A stretch of 64,000 bases of DNA, taken from positions 186,001-250,000 of the forward strand of contig NZ_FRBY01000007.1 of assembly GCF_900142735.1 (NCBI RefSeq), given 5' to 3'. Position 1 is the stretch's first letter; each line of letters begins with the position of its first letter. Below, piece by piece: positions 45,066 to 54,360 of the stretch. This DNA comes from Flavobacterium saccharophilum (lineage in GTDB: Bacteria; Bacteroidota; Bacteroidia; Flavobacteriales; Flavobacteriaceae). A program made the translations under genes and the position numbers. Below the pieces are notes generated by a model. The model saw only the letters and a list, made by a program, of their open reading frames with translations. It was not told the origin of the DNA and did no database searches.

Positions 45066-45461
45066 ATTTTATGTTTTAATTCCTTTTTTAATTGTTACTC
45101 CTTTGACTTAGTAATATTTAATTCATTGCTTTTATGCAAGATTACAGTTTTATTTGTTCTAATATAAATACGAACAACGAGAACTAAAGTAAAATTAATT
45201 TTTATTTATTAATCATGAATTTTATTATTTATAAACTACAGTTTATTCTAATTTACTTATTTTTAAAATAAATTTATCAAAATCATATTCTAAAAAAGAA
45301 AATCTTATACTTCAAAAATATCAATAAACAATCCCAAACAACCAAGTACAAATACTCCTTTTTCCCAACCCAAAAAAATCCCCAACTTTCCCTAAATTTA
45401 TCCCCAAATAAATCCCATTTTAGCAGTACCAAATACAACATTTCCTTAAAACCTCATTTTA
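45066..45461. other. AT-rich divergent intergenic region
   Basis: 396 bases between the NACHT gene and anmK, with promoters for both expected. A weak -7-like TAATCTTG is visible for the NACHT gene on the minus strand. Base 45300 onward has a run of CCCAA/CCCCAAA words (CCCCAACTTTCCCTAAATTT). I see no gene or clear repeat. Confidence 0.4.
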
Positions 45462-46670
45462 ATGAATAAAAATATAAGTGCCCTTTTTGAAATCGCTCAA
45501 AAAAAGACCCGAAAAATAATAGGTTTAATGTCCGGTACTTCGCTTGACGGATTGGATATTGCGCTTTGTGCTATTTCTGGTGCAGGCGAAAATACGGCTG
45601 TAAAAATTCTGGAATTCGAAACCATCAATTATACCGAAGACATTAAAACCGAAATCCGTAAAGTGTTTGCCCAGAAAACCATCGATTTTCAGCATTTGGC
45701 TTTATTAAACGAATGGATCGGTCTTTTGCACGCCGGCATGGTCAACGATTGTCTTCAAAAATGGAATATTCCCGCTCACGAAGTCGACTTAATTGCCTCG
45801 CACGGTCAAACGGTTTTGCACGCTCCAAAGTTTTTGCATCAACAGAAAAAATTCCCCAATGCCACTTTACAAATTGGCGACGGTGATCATATTGCCGTAA
45901 AAACCGGAATTATAACCTTATCCGATTTCAGGCAAAAGCATGTGGCTGGCGGTGGCGAAGGCGCACCTTTGGCGGTTTATGGCGATTATTTATTGTTCAG
46001 CAAAAAAGGTGAAAACCGCATTATGCTCAACATGGGCGGCATCGCGAATTTTACTTATTTACCCGCTTCGCAAAACGCCGGCGACGTTTTTGTAACCGAT
46101 ACCGGAACTGCCAATACCTTAATCGACATTTTTACGAAACACTTTTTTCCTGAAAAAAGTTACGATAAAGATGCCGAAATCGCCCAAACCGGAACCGTAC
46201 ACCAAACCCTTTTAACAGAATTAAAAAGCAATGCTTTCTTCCGGAAAAGCTTCCCAAAAACCATCGGTCAGGAATTATTCAATAAAGCTTTTGTCGATTC
46301 GGCTTTGGCAAAAACCAAACTCGAAAATATTTCGGCACCAGATTTGCTTGCCACTTTAACAAGACTAAGCGCCGAAACGATTGCAGAAGCGATTCTGTTT
46401 GTCGTAAAAAACACAGGAACGCCTATCGAAGATTTTACGGTTTATATGTCCGGAGGAGGCGCAAGCAATCCGTTATTGGTTAAATGGCTTAAGGAATTAT
46501 TGTCGTGCCCGTTCAAAAAAAGCGACGATCTCGGCATTTCAGGCGACGCAAAAGAAGCGGTTTTATTTGCCGTTTTAGCCAACGAAACGGTTGCCGGCGG
46601 AGATTATAACTTTGGCACAAAAAAAGGAATTCCCTCCATCACAATGGGAAAAATTTCCTTACCGGATTAA
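45462..46670 (+). CDS. anmK: Anhydro-N-acetylmuramic acid kinase
   Basis: 402 residues. ATP-binding GLMSGTSLDGLDIALCAI is near residues 22-39, followed by SHGQTVLHAPK, LQIGDGDHIAVKTGIITLSDFRQKHVAGGGEGAPL (with the catalytic Asp region) and MLNMGGIANFTYL. VTDTGTANTLID and YMSGGGASNPLL complete the acetate/sugar-kinase fold. AnmK opens and phosphorylates 1,6-anhydroMurNAc to MurNAc-6-phosphate during cell-wall recycling. The genes downstream to 52.4 kb fit the same pathway. Confidence 0.95.
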   Translation: MNKNISALFEIAQKKTRKIIGLMSGTSLDGLDIALCAISGAGENTAVKILEFETINYTEDIKTEIRKVFAQKTIDFQHLALLNEWIGLLHAGMVNDCLQKWNIPAHEVDLIASHGQTVLHAPKFLHQQKKFPNATLQIGDGDHIAVKTGIITLSDFRQKHVAGGGEGAPLAVYGDYLLFSKKGENRIMLNMGGIANFTYLPASQNAGDVFVTDTGTANTLIDIFTKHFFPEKSYDKDAEIAQTGTVHQTLLTELKSNAFFRKSFPKTIGQELFNKAFVDSALAKTKLENISAPDLLATLTRLSAETIAEAILFVVKNTGTPIEDFTVYMSGGGASNPLLVKWLKELLSCPFKKSDDLGISGDAKEAVLFAVLANETVAGGDYNFGTKKGIPSITMGKISLPD

Positions 46671-46676
46671 TGGGTT

Positions 46677-46878
46677 TGCCACGAAGGCACAAAGGCACTA
46701 AGTTTTTGTTTGCTGTGTGGTTTAAAAAATTTCACGCAGATTTTAAAAAGATTTAAGCAGATGAACGCAGATTTTATTATAGTTGAATCCAAATTAAATC
46801 TGCTTTAATCTGCATAATCTGCGTGAAATTTAGCGCAATTTTAAAAAAACCTTTGTGCCTTTGCGCCTTCGTGGCAAA
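46677..46878. repeat. 200-bp palindromic repeat with GCCACGAAGGC ends
   Basis: Ends GCCACGAAGGC (46678-46688) and GCCTTCGTGGC (46865-46875) are exact inverted copies. Inner pairs include AAAGGCAC / GTGCCTTT and ACGCAGATTT / AATCTGCGT, with AAATCTGC near the centre. It has the shape of a MITE; there is no gene inside. Confidence 0.8.
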
Positions 46879-46987
46879 AAACCACGTATAAGAAATTCAA
46901 ATTAATACCGTTAAAATTATAATCTATTAATTATTTACGATAATCAGCTAAAAAAACTATTTTTGGTTTCTGTTAAAAAAGATTGCA

Positions 46988-48559
46988 ATGCATAAAAATC
47001 AGCCACTACTATTCTCTATCATATTCTTACTTTTCTTAGGATGGACATCCAACGCGCAGGAAAAATTACTACATCCTAAAAACGAATTTAGAGGGGTGTG
47101 GATCGCCACCGTCGTCAATATCGACTGGCCAAAAACAGCGCAAGACGGTGTTGCCAAAGAAAAAGCAGACTATATTGCCACTTTAGAAGCGTATAAAAAA
47201 TTAAATTATAATGCGGTAATTGTTCAGATTCGTAGTGTTGGAGATGCTTTTTATCCTTCAGAATTAGCTCCTTGGTCGCGTTTTTTAACGGGTAAAGAAG
47301 GTCAGGCTCCAAATCCGTATTACGATGCATTGGCCTGGATGATTGAGGAAGCACATACCAGAGGTTTTGAATTTCACGCCTGGCTGAATCCGTATCGTGC
47401 GACTTTCGATTTAAACAAACAACAATTGAGTCCAACTCACGACATTTTCAAACATCCGGAATGGATGATCGAATACGCCGGAAAAATATATTACGATCCT
47501 GCGTTGCCTGAAGTTCAGGAACATTTGACGAAAGTCGTAAAAGAAGTCGTAGATAAATACGATATCGACGCGATTCATTTTGATGATTACTTCTACCCTT
47601 ACACCGTTCCCGGAAAAACATTTAACGACAACGCATCGTACAAAAAATACGGAGCTGGCTTAAGCCTTGCCGATTGGCGTCGTGCGAATGTGAGCAACTT
47701 TGTACACACGATTTCTACGACTATAAAAGCAAGCAAACCGTGGGTACAATTCGGAATTAGTCCGTTTGGCGTTTGGAGAAATAAATCACAGGATCCAAAA
47801 GGTTCTGAAACACAATCAACTTCAAACTACGACGATTTATACGCAGACCCTGTTTTATGGATGGACCAAAAATGGATCGATTATATCATGCCGCAATTGT
47901 ACTGGAGTATGAATAATCCGAGAGCTTCTTACTCTAAATTGGTAAAATGGTGGTCTGAAAACTCAAATAATACCGCACTGTATATTGGTCACGCATCCTA
48001 CAAAATCAGAGGTGATGCTGATAAAAGCTGGAACTATTTAACTGAAATTCCAACTCAAATTGATTACGCCAGAAGTTTCAAAAAAGTAGGCGGAAGTGCC
48101 TATTTCAGCGCCAAATGGTTTACAGACAAAAACTTTGATATTGTGCGTCTTTTAGAAGAAAATCAATATAAATATCCTGCGCTTCCGGCTCCGGTTCCAA
48201 ATTTAAAACATGTGATTATTGATACTCCGGTAGTCACAGAATTTGCACAGGACAGTTTGAAATACAGGTTCACTATTAAGGATCCGTTGAATACCAAAGT
48301 GCGCTATATGGTACTTTACGGTGCAGATCATATTTCGAAAATCGATATTAATGATGCCCGCCAAATCATCGACAAAGTGGTAGTTCGCCAAGACACCGGG
48401 GATATTTTAATTTCGGCTACTGCTGCAAAAATGAATCCGTATAAAGCTTGCGCTGTAACATTTATTGATTATTTTGCAAACGAAAGTACACCTACTATTA
48501 TTGACTTAAAAAAGCCATTTAAAATAGCTTACCCTAATCAACCAAATGAAAACAGATAA
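46988..48559 (+). CDS. Secreted GHL10/DUF187 glycoside hydrolase-like protein
   Basis: 523 residues with a signal peptide (HKNQPLLFSIIFLLFLGWTSNAQ). The TIM-barrel start EFRGVWIATVVNIDWPK, then NYNAVIVQIRSVGDAFYPSELAPWS, the acid-bearing VVDKYDIDAIHFDDYFYPY and DYIMPQLYWSMNN are characteristic of the YngK/DUF187 (GHL10) family. A C-terminal fibronectin-like region (390-510) follows. The family is associated with glycan, probably peptidoglycan-derived, breakdown; the bond cleaved is uncertain. Its stop overlaps the AmpG-like gene by 14 bases. Confidence 0.88.
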   Translation: MHKNQPLLFSIIFLLFLGWTSNAQEKLLHPKNEFRGVWIATVVNIDWPKTAQDGVAKEKADYIATLEAYKKLNYNAVIVQIRSVGDAFYPSELAPWSRFLTGKEGQAPNPYYDALAWMIEEAHTRGFEFHAWLNPYRATFDLNKQQLSPTHDIFKHPEWMIEYAGKIYYDPALPEVQEHLTKVVKEVVDKYDIDAIHFDDYFYPYTVPGKTFNDNASYKKYGAGLSLADWRRANVSNFVHTISTTIKASKPWVQFGISPFGVWRNKSQDPKGSETQSTSNYDDLYADPVLWMDQKWIDYIMPQLYWSMNNPRASYSKLVKWWSENSNNTALYIGHASYKIRGDADKSWNYLTEIPTQIDYARSFKKVGGSAYFSAKWFTDKNFDIVRLLEENQYKYPALPAPVPNLKHVIIDTPVVTEFAQDSLKYRFTIKDPLNTKVRYMVLYGADHISKIDINDARQIIDKVVVRQDTGDILISATAAKMNPYKACAVTFIDYFANESTPTIIDLKKPFKIAYPNQPNENR

Positions 48560-49817
48560 TAAACCCTGGTATTGGATTCCGCTTTTAAATTTTGCGTCTG
48601 GACTGCCTTACGCCGTCATCATTTCCGTTTCGGTTATCATGTACAAAAATCTCGGAATCTCTAATGAAGACATTGGAGTTTACACCAGTTTATTATATCT
48701 GCCCTGGGTTATCAAACCACTTTGGAGTCCGTTTATTGAATTGAACGGAACCAAAAGAAAATGGTTTTTATCAATGCAATTGCTTATTTCGATTGCGTTT
48801 TTGCTGGTCGGTTTCACCATTCCGGCTAGTGGTTTTTTCATCATGACATTGGCGATCTTTTGGGTTGCAGCTTTTGCTTCGGCTTCTAACGATATTGCCA
48901 GTGACGGATTTTATTTGTTGGTTTTACCAAAAGAACAGCAATCGTTTTTCCTCGGAATCAGAAGTACTTTTTACCGACTTTCACTTTTAGCCGGAAACGG
49001 ATTAATCGTGTTATTTGCAGGATATCTGGAACATAAATATGGTGACAATACCAAAGCATGGTCGTACACGATGATTGCGGTTGGTTTGTTAATGACGGTT
49101 ATCACAATTTATAATTTCGTTTTTACTCCAAAAAATGAAATCAATACTGGAGAAAACAATACAGAAGTTCATCATCAAAATTTTGCCACGATCTTTATCA
49201 GTTTCTTTAAGAAAAAACAAATCGGATTGGTATTGGCTTTTATTTTGTTATTCCGTTTAGGAGAATCCCAATTACTTAAAATGCTAAGTCCGTTTTTATT
49301 GGACAACAAAGATCTTGGCGGAATGGCTTTAGATACCGAAGCTGTTGGAATAATTTACGGAACTTTTGGCGTTGGAGCTTTAACTTTAGGTGGAATTTTG
49401 GGCGGAATCGCTATTTCGAAACAAGGTTTGACCAAATGGATGTTTCCCATGTTTTTAGCGATGCACCTTCCTATTATCGGATTTATTTTATTGGCTTTTT
49501 TCCACCCTGCTTCTATTTATTATATTTATGCTGTGGTAATTTTAGAGCAATTTGGATACGGTTTTGGTTTCACCGCTTTTATGATGTTCTTAATTCATGT
49601 TGCCGAAGGAGAATCAAAAACAGCACATTACGCATTGGCAACCGGATTTATGGCTTTAGGAATGATGCTGCCGGGAATGTTAAGCGGCTATATACAACAA
49701 TATTTAGGCTACGGAAATTTCTTTATCTGGGTTTTGCTGGCGACAATTCCGGGATTGATTCTTTCGCGCTTTTTAATTTTCCCGAAAGACTTTGGGAAAA
49801 AATCTGAAGAAGTTTAA
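48546..49817 (+). CDS. AmpG-like MFS permease
   Basis: 423 residues with 12 predicted membrane helices. It begins WYWIPLLNFASGLPYAVIISVSVIMYKNLG, and FASASNDIASDGFYLLVLPKEQQSFFLGIRSTFYR is the loop region that in AmpG carries the DAxxVD-type motif (here ASNDIASDG). It overlaps the GHL10 gene and lies three genes from a GH3, so import of anhydro-muropeptides or related disaccharides is a reasonable inference. Other oligosaccharide transporters of this subfamily cannot be excluded. Confidence 0.8.
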   Translation: MKTDNKPWYWIPLLNFASGLPYAVIISVSVIMYKNLGISNEDIGVYTSLLYLPWVIKPLWSPFIELNGTKRKWFLSMQLLISIAFLLVGFTIPASGFFIMTLAIFWVAAFASASNDIASDGFYLLVLPKEQQSFFLGIRSTFYRLSLLAGNGLIVLFAGYLEHKYGDNTKAWSYTMIAVGLLMTVITIYNFVFTPKNEINTGENNTEVHHQNFATIFISFFKKKQIGLVLAFILLFRLGESQLLKMLSPFLLDNKDLGGMALDTEAVGIIYGTFGVGALTLGGILGGIAISKQGLTKWMFPMFLAMHLPIIGFILLAFFHPASIYYIYAVVILEQFGYGFGFTAFMMFLIHVAEGESKTAHYALATGFMALGMMLPGMLSGYIQQYLGYGNFFIWVLLATIPGLILSRFLIFPKDFGKKSEEV

Positions 49818-49839
49818 CCCCAAATCAAACATCTTAAAT

Positions 49840-50181
49840 ATGGAATTCAACGAAAATCTGCAAGCCGAACGCAACCTAAAAGGAGCTGAGTTCGAGAAAA
49901 CAGGAGATTTTGAAAAAGCAATTGAAGTATATGAAGAAAATGTCGCGGAAAGCTTTAAAGGAAATCATCCTTATGATCGGTTAGCTACGATCTACAAAAA
50001 CCAAAATGATATTGACAACGAAATTCGGGTACTCGAAAAAGCTATTATTGTTTTTGAAGAAATCACACTTGAAGACCGACTAGAAGGTTTACCGAAACTT
50101 TTCCGTTTCAAAAACCGATTAGAAAAAGCAATTGAAACTAAAAAACAACTGGCTAAGCAAAAGAAAGCAAAGTTGAAGTAG
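49840..50181 (+). CDS. Small TPR-like protein
   Basis: 113 residues from the ATG at 49840 (MEFNENLQAERNLKGAEFEK). GDFEKAIEVYEENVAESFKG and YDRLATIYKNQNDIDNEIRVLEKAIIVFEE form about two and a half TPR helices, ending in a Lys-rich tail (KKQLAKQKKAKLK). No signal peptide. It lies 22 bases after the permease gene and is probably co-transcribed. Confidence 0.7.
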   Translation: MEFNENLQAERNLKGAEFEKTGDFEKAIEVYEENVAESFKGNHPYDRLATIYKNQNDIDNEIRVLEKAIIVFEEITLEDRLEGLPKLFRFKNRLEKAIETKKQLAKQKKAKLK

Positions 50182-50328
50182 TATATAACATATAGTAACC
50201 GTAACTGTTTTTCATTAAAATTAAACTTAATTTTCTTTTCACCATTAAGATATTAAGTAATTTAAGCCAAGCTTTATGAACTTAATAGCTGTAATGGTAA
50301 AAAACAAAGAAACTTTTTTTATACCATC

Positions 50329-50778
50329 ATGATTACCTTAAAAAGAACAAACTCTGACGATACTGATTTTAAAAATCTCGTTGCTTTATTAGATAAAGAT
50401 TTAGCAATTAGAGACGGAGAAGATCACGCCTTTTACAATCAGTTTAATAAAACGGATAAGATAAAACATACTATCGTTTATTATGAAAACGGTGTTCCTG
50501 CAGGATGTGGTGCTTTTCGTGAAAAAGAAAGCGGCACAACCGAAATTAAACGAATGTACGTTCATCCGGATCATCGAAAAAAAGGAATTGCATCTGCCAT
50601 CCTTAAAGAATTGGAAATTTGGGCGAAAGAAGTTGGTTATGCCTATACAATTCTGGAAACCGGAAAAAATCAGCCGGAAGCAATAAATTTATATCAAAAG
50701 CAAGATTACTCTATCATTCCAAATTATCCGCCTTACGAAACAATGGATAACAGTGTTTGCATGAAAAAGACTTTATAA
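50329..50778 (+). CDS. GNAT-family N-acetyltransferase
   Basis: 149 residues. RMYVHPDHRKKGIASAILKELEIWAKEVG contains the acetyl-CoA loop (HRKKGIA), followed by YTILETGKNQPEAINLYQKQDYSIIPNYPPY, the ending typical of the YjaB/ElaA-like group. It ends 2 bases before the GH3 gene and so probably shares its transcript. The substrate is unknown; an amino sugar or muropeptide is possible from context. Confidence 0.85.
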   Translation: MITLKRTNSDDTDFKNLVALLDKDLAIRDGEDHAFYNQFNKTDKIKHTIVYYENGVPAGCGAFREKESGTTEIKRMYVHPDHRKKGIASAILKELEIWAKEVGYAYTILETGKNQPEAINLYQKQDYSIIPNYPPYETMDNSVCMKKTL

Positions 50779-50780
50779 TA

Positions 50781-52394
50781 ATGAAAATGACAGCTGAAGC
50801 ATTAAGACAAAAAGTGGGACAATTCTTTTTTCCCGCTGTTTTCATCAACGATACCGAAGAAAATATTCAGGAAACCGAACGTTTAATAAAAGAACACAAC
50901 ATTGGCGGGCTGACTTTTTTTCACAGCCGTGCGAGCGCGGCAACGAATTATGAAAGCAAGAAAAAAGTTGTTTTTAATGATGACAGTTATCAAAAAATCA
51001 AAGAACTAATTGTTCGTTACCAAAAGTCGGCTTCTACTCCACTTTTAATCAGTATCGATGCCGAATGGGGTTTAGCCATGCGCATAGAAAAAACACCGCA
51101 ATATCCGTACGCGATTACCCTTGGTGCTTTACCGGAAAGTAAATCGGATCTAGTTTACGAGGTTGGAAAACAAATTGGTTTAGATTTAAAAGCGGCCGGA
51201 ATTCATTATAATTTATCGCCTCTGGCAGATATTAATAACAATCCGAATAATCCGGTTATTGGGTATCGTTCTTTTGGAGAAAACAAAGAAAAGGTTGCCC
51301 ATTTTGCGGTAGAATATTTAAACGGAATGTCGGAAGTTGGCGTTTTAGGCTGTCTGAAACACTTTCCCGGACACGGAAATACCAATGTCGATTCGCATTT
51401 GGGATTGCCGGTTTTAAAAGAAACTTTAGAAGAATTATTAGAAAACGAATTATATCCGTTCATCAAAGGAATCGAAAACAATGTCGACTCGATTATGATT
51501 GGACATTTGGCAGTTCCGAGTTTAAATGACGGAAAAGATACTTCGGCAACTTTGTCAAAAGCAGTTATTCAGACGCTTTTACGCGAGAAATTGGGTTACG
51601 ATGGTTTAGTTATTTCTGATGCCTTAAACATGCACAGCGTTTCTAAATTATACGAAACAAAAGGCGATTTAGAATGGGAAGCGTTCAACGCCGGAAACGA
51701 TGTTTTATGTTTTGCCGAAAATGTTCCCGAAGGAATTGAAGCGATTCTTAAAAATGCTTCACCGGAAAGAATCGAAGAAAGCTTCAACAGAATCATGAAG
51801 GCAAAGAAAAAAGTTGGAATATTATCTGAAAACAACTTTACCTCAGGCGAATTAAACTTCAAAAAAGCATCAGAACTTAATTTAGAAATCGCTCAGGATT
51901 CGATCACCAAAATCATTGACAATTCAAATACAGAATTGGCTTACGAAGCACAGAAAAACAATCAATTAGCTAAATTGAGTTTGTATAAAAATGTCGAAAA
52001 TACGTTCTTCCAAACTATAAATTCAAAACTAAAAGCACCAGAATTTGCTTTTGAAAATTTAGAAGTCTCAGATATTTCCAAAATCAAAAAAGAGCTTGAA
52101 AATTTCGAAACGATTCTGATTTCCTTATTTGTTCCAAAGGCAAAACCAATGAACAATTTCGAAATAAATGACGAAGTTTTAGCATTGCTTTCAGAATTGC
52201 TTCAAACCAAAAAATGCATTGTCTACGTTTTCGGAAATCCGTACGTTTTACCAATTATTCCGAATCTTTCAAAGGCTTCAGGACTCATTCAGGTGTATCA
52301 AGATTTTGAAGAATTTCAAAAAAATGCAGGAATTCAATTTCTTGAAAATAAAATCTGTAACGGAATTCTTCCTGTAAATATTGACCTTCAATAA
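50781..52394 (+). CDS. Glycoside hydrolase family 3, NagZ-like beta-N-acetylhexosaminidase
   Basis: 537 residues from the ATG at 50781, which follows the GNAT stop directly. The GH3 barrel shows LLISIDAEWGLAMRI, SPLADINNNPNNPVIGYRSFGEN, CLKHFPGHGNTNVDSHLGLPVL (KHFPGHG and the catalytic DSH loop of the NagZ branch), MIGHLAVPSL and the nucleophile Asp in LVISDALNMHSV (near 277). A C-terminal alpha/beta region of about 170 residues follows. No signal peptide, so it acts in the cytosol, where NagZ removes GlcNAc from imported muropeptides to yield the substrate for AnmK. Confidence 0.88.
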   Translation: MKMTAEALRQKVGQFFFPAVFINDTEENIQETERLIKEHNIGGLTFFHSRASAATNYESKKKVVFNDDSYQKIKELIVRYQKSASTPLLISIDAEWGLAMRIEKTPQYPYAITLGALPESKSDLVYEVGKQIGLDLKAAGIHYNLSPLADINNNPNNPVIGYRSFGENKEKVAHFAVEYLNGMSEVGVLGCLKHFPGHGNTNVDSHLGLPVLKETLEELLENELYPFIKGIENNVDSIMIGHLAVPSLNDGKDTSATLSKAVIQTLLREKLGYDGLVISDALNMHSVSKLYETKGDLEWEAFNAGNDVLCFAENVPEGIEAILKNASPERIEESFNRIMKAKKKVGILSENNFTSGELNFKKASELNLEIAQDSITKIIDNSNTELAYEAQKNNQLAKLSLYKNVENTFFQTINSKLKAPEFAFENLEVSDISKIKKELENFETILISLFVPKAKPMNNFEINDEVLALLSELLQTKKCIVYVFGNPYVLPIIPNLSKASGLIQVYQDFEEFQKNAGIQFLENKICNGILPVNIDLQ

Positions 52395-52463
52395 CTTACA
52401 AGAACTCTATCTAGTGCCATAACTAAATACTATCACTTAATAAATATTTATAATTACATCTTA

Positions 52464-52495
52464 TTGTAAGTAACTCTACTTATACGCTACTTTTG
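52464..52495 (+). promoter_or_regulatory. Promoter of the peroxiredoxin gene
   Basis: TTG (52464-52466) and TACTTTTG (52488-52495), spacer 21. The same -7 box TACTTTTG precedes tpx at 54648, the other peroxidase gene. Confidence 0.5.
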
Positions 52496-52531
52496 CACCA
52501 CAAATAAATTTTTAACTTTAAAACGAATAAG

Positions 52532-53170
52532 ATGTCTTTAGTAGGAAAAAAATTCCCAAGTATTGCAGTAGATGCTATCTCAGAAATGGGTGATAACTTA
52601 AAAATCAACATTTTTGAAGAAGCAGTAAACAACAACAAAAAAGTATTATTGTTCTGGTACCCAAAAGATTTTACTTTTGTATGCCCAACTGAATTACACG
52701 CCTTTCAAGCTGCATTACCAGAATTTGAAAAAAGAAATACTATCGTAATCGGAGCTTCATGCGACACAAACGAAGTTCACTTTGCCTGGTTAAATACTCC
52801 AAAAAACAACGGTGGAATCGAAGGTGTAACGTACCCAATCTTAGCAGATACAAACCGTAACTTATCTAACATTTTAGGAATTTTAGATATCGATTCTACA
52901 GAATACAGCGAAGAAACTGATTCAGTTATCATCGAAGGTTCAAACGTAACTTACAGAGCTACTTACTTAATTGACGAAACTGGAAAAATCTTCCACGAAA
53001 GTGTTAACGATATGCCATTAGGACGTAACGTAAACGAGTACTTACGTATGGTTGACGCTTACACACACATTCAAACTAAAGGTGAAGTTTGTCCTGCAAA
53101 CTGGGAAGCTGGAAAAGAAGCTATGTCTGCAGACAGATTAAGTACAGCTGAGTACCTTAGTGCTAACTAA
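52532..53170 (+). CDS. 2-Cys peroxiredoxin (AhpC/Prx1 type)
   Basis: 212 residues. Peroxidatic Cys is C51 in YPKDFTFVCPTE and resolving Cys is C187 in GEVCPANWEAGKEAM, the typical 2-Cys arrangement. It reduces H2O2 and organic peroxides in the cytosol. The thioredoxin gene that follows 155 bases later is the likely electron donor, and a small conserved gene completes the set. Confidence 0.93.
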   Translation: MSLVGKKFPSIAVDAISEMGDNLKINIFEEAVNNNKKVLLFWYPKDFTFVCPTELHAFQAALPEFEKRNTIVIGASCDTNEVHFAWLNTPKNNGGIEGVTYPILADTNRNLSNILGILDIDSTEYSEETDSVIIEGSNVTYRATYLIDETGKIFHESVNDMPLGRNVNEYLRMVDAYTHIQTKGEVCPANWEAGKEAMSADRLSTAEYLSAN

Positions 53171-53325
53171 TTCTCTAAGATTCTGAGATTCTAAGTTGCT
53201 AAGTCACTAAGATTTAAAACTAGACAACAGAATTTTAATAAATCACATCTAATAACAAGTCACAAGATTCTAAGAGCAAAAAACTTAGCCTCTTAGAATC
53301 TTAGCGACTTAGAAACTTAAAAAAC
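53171..53325. repeat. CTAAGATTCT-type low-complexity repeat
   Basis: Built from words such as TTCTAAGATTCTGAGATTCT and its inverted form AATCTTAGCGACTTAGAAAC, giving a weak palindrome between the peroxiredoxin and thioredoxin genes. Confidence 0.6.
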
Positions 53326-53634
53326 ATGTTAATCGACTTAAACGAAGATACGTTAGCAGATTTAGTTGCTAAAAACGAAAAAGTAGTAGTACAATATTCA
53401 GCTTCATGGTGTGGAAATTGCCGTATTATGAAACCAAAATTCAAAAAATTAGCAACAGAAAATGAAGCTATCACTTTTGTTTTGGTTGATGCTGAAAATT
53501 CTCCGGAATCAAGAAAATTAGCCAATGTAAGCAACCTGCCTACTTTCGCGACTTTCGTAAACGGAAAATTGGTTGGAGAAACACAAACCAACAAACAAGA
53601 AGTTTTAATCGACCTGGTAAACGCAATTGCTTAA
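53326..53634 (+). CDS. Thioredoxin-family protein with CGNC active site
   Basis: 102 residues, one thioredoxin fold. The active site is C29-G-N-C32 in YSASWCGNCRIMKPKF, with the cis-Pro loop SNLPTFATFVNGK. The usual site is CGPC; Asn instead of Pro is found in a few families and alters redox potential. It lies between the peroxiredoxin and the small conserved protein, which suggests a dedicated peroxidase reductant. Confidence 0.9.
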   Translation: MLIDLNEDTLADLVAKNEKVVVQYSASWCGNCRIMKPKFKKLATENEAITFVLVDAENSPESRKLANVSNLPTFATFVNGKLVGETQTNKQEVLIDLVNAIA

Positions 53635-53635
53635 T

Positions 53636-53758
53636 TAGATTGTTAGACTTGCTTAGATTTTTAGACTCCTTAGATTCTCTGAATCTTTGTTTCAAAATCT
53701 AGTAAAGTCCAAAAATCTAAGCAAGTCTAAGTAGTCTAAAAATCTAAGAAGTCTAAAT
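53636..53758. repeat. TTAGATTTTTAGAC-type palindrome
   Basis: GACTTGCTTAGATTTTTAGA pairs with its inverted copy TCTAAAAATCTAAG..GTC downstream; a second such pair follows. It separates the thioredoxin gene from the small gene behind it. Confidence 0.7.
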
Positions 53759-54016
53759 ATGAAATTACCCGTAATAAAGCAATTGACCCAATTTATCGAA
53801 GAAAACGATCAGGATTATATCATCGAAACGATTGAAGTTCTGGAAGCGATGACTGAAATTCCGTCTCTAAAAGATGAGGAATTAGACGTAATTGGCGAAT
53901 TGATCTCCAACATGTATGGTGCGCTTGAAGTACACAAAATGGTAGTTCAGGGCACAGATAAAAAAGAAGCTTTAAACGCGTTCATGAAACGTGTTTTAGG
54001 CTCCATTGATAAATAA
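53759..54016 (+). CDS. Small conserved acidic protein (DUF6952-like)
   Basis: 85 residues, acidic and helical (LTQFIEENDQDYIIETIEVL, LKDEELDVIGELISNMYGAL, DKKEALNAFMKRVLGSIDK). I recall this family (DUF6952) as the usual third gene behind peroxiredoxin/thioredoxin in flavobacteria, but the assignment is from memory of its look. Its role is unknown; a partner or regulator of the peroxidase system is possible. Confidence 0.7.
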   Translation: MKLPVIKQLTQFIEENDQDYIIETIEVLEAMTEIPSLKDEELDVIGELISNMYGALEVHKMVVQGTDKKEALNAFMKRVLGSIDK

Positions 54017-54062
54017 GAATACCACTATATTTTTCAAAAGCAAACAAAAAACAAAGACGGAG

Positions 54063-54095
54063 AAAGCGTTTCTATATTTAGAGACGCTTTTTTTT
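54063..54095 (+). terminator. Terminator of the peroxiredoxin-thioredoxin unit
   Basis: 10-bp stem AAAGCGTTTC / GAGACGCTTT (one wobble) with a strong T tract. Confidence 0.85.
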
Positions 54096-54106
54096 ATGCG
54101 CAATCT

Positions 54107-54166
54107 TGTCATCTCGACGTAGGAGAGATCACACTAGAAACTCCGCAATATAATCATCATTAGGGC
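54107..54166 (+). repeat. Single arm of the TGTCATTTCGACGAAGGA family
   Basis: TGTCATCTCGACGTAGGAGA, then ACTAGAAACTCCGCAA; a diverged lone arm without a partner. Confidence 0.6.
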
Positions 54167-54213
54167 GAGACACCATTAGAAAAAGGGGCTACTTCACTTT
54201 GCGTTTATTCACC

Positions 54214-54290
54214 CCTTTCCCTAATGCTGTCGGGCTGTTTGCGCCACTTCGGTAGCCAGCGTCCATCCCTCTCGCGGAAAAAAGAGATCA
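54214..54290 (-). repeat. Possible degenerate copy of the structured hairpin element
   Basis: On the minus strand: GAGAGGGATGGACGCTGG, hairpin GCTAC-CGAA-GTGGC, then CAAACAGCCCGACAGC. The AGGGATGGA..AGCCCGACAG pattern resembles the element at 3056 with its outer stem reversed (GGG with CCC), but the similarity is weak. This and the flanking 54167-54213 are clearly GC-richer than their surroundings. Confidence 0.35.
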
Positions 54291-54360
54291 TAGAAAAAAG
54301 AGAATAGAGTAAAGAATAAAGAGGGAAGACAAAAATTAAAGAAAAAGTAACCACAAAGTA

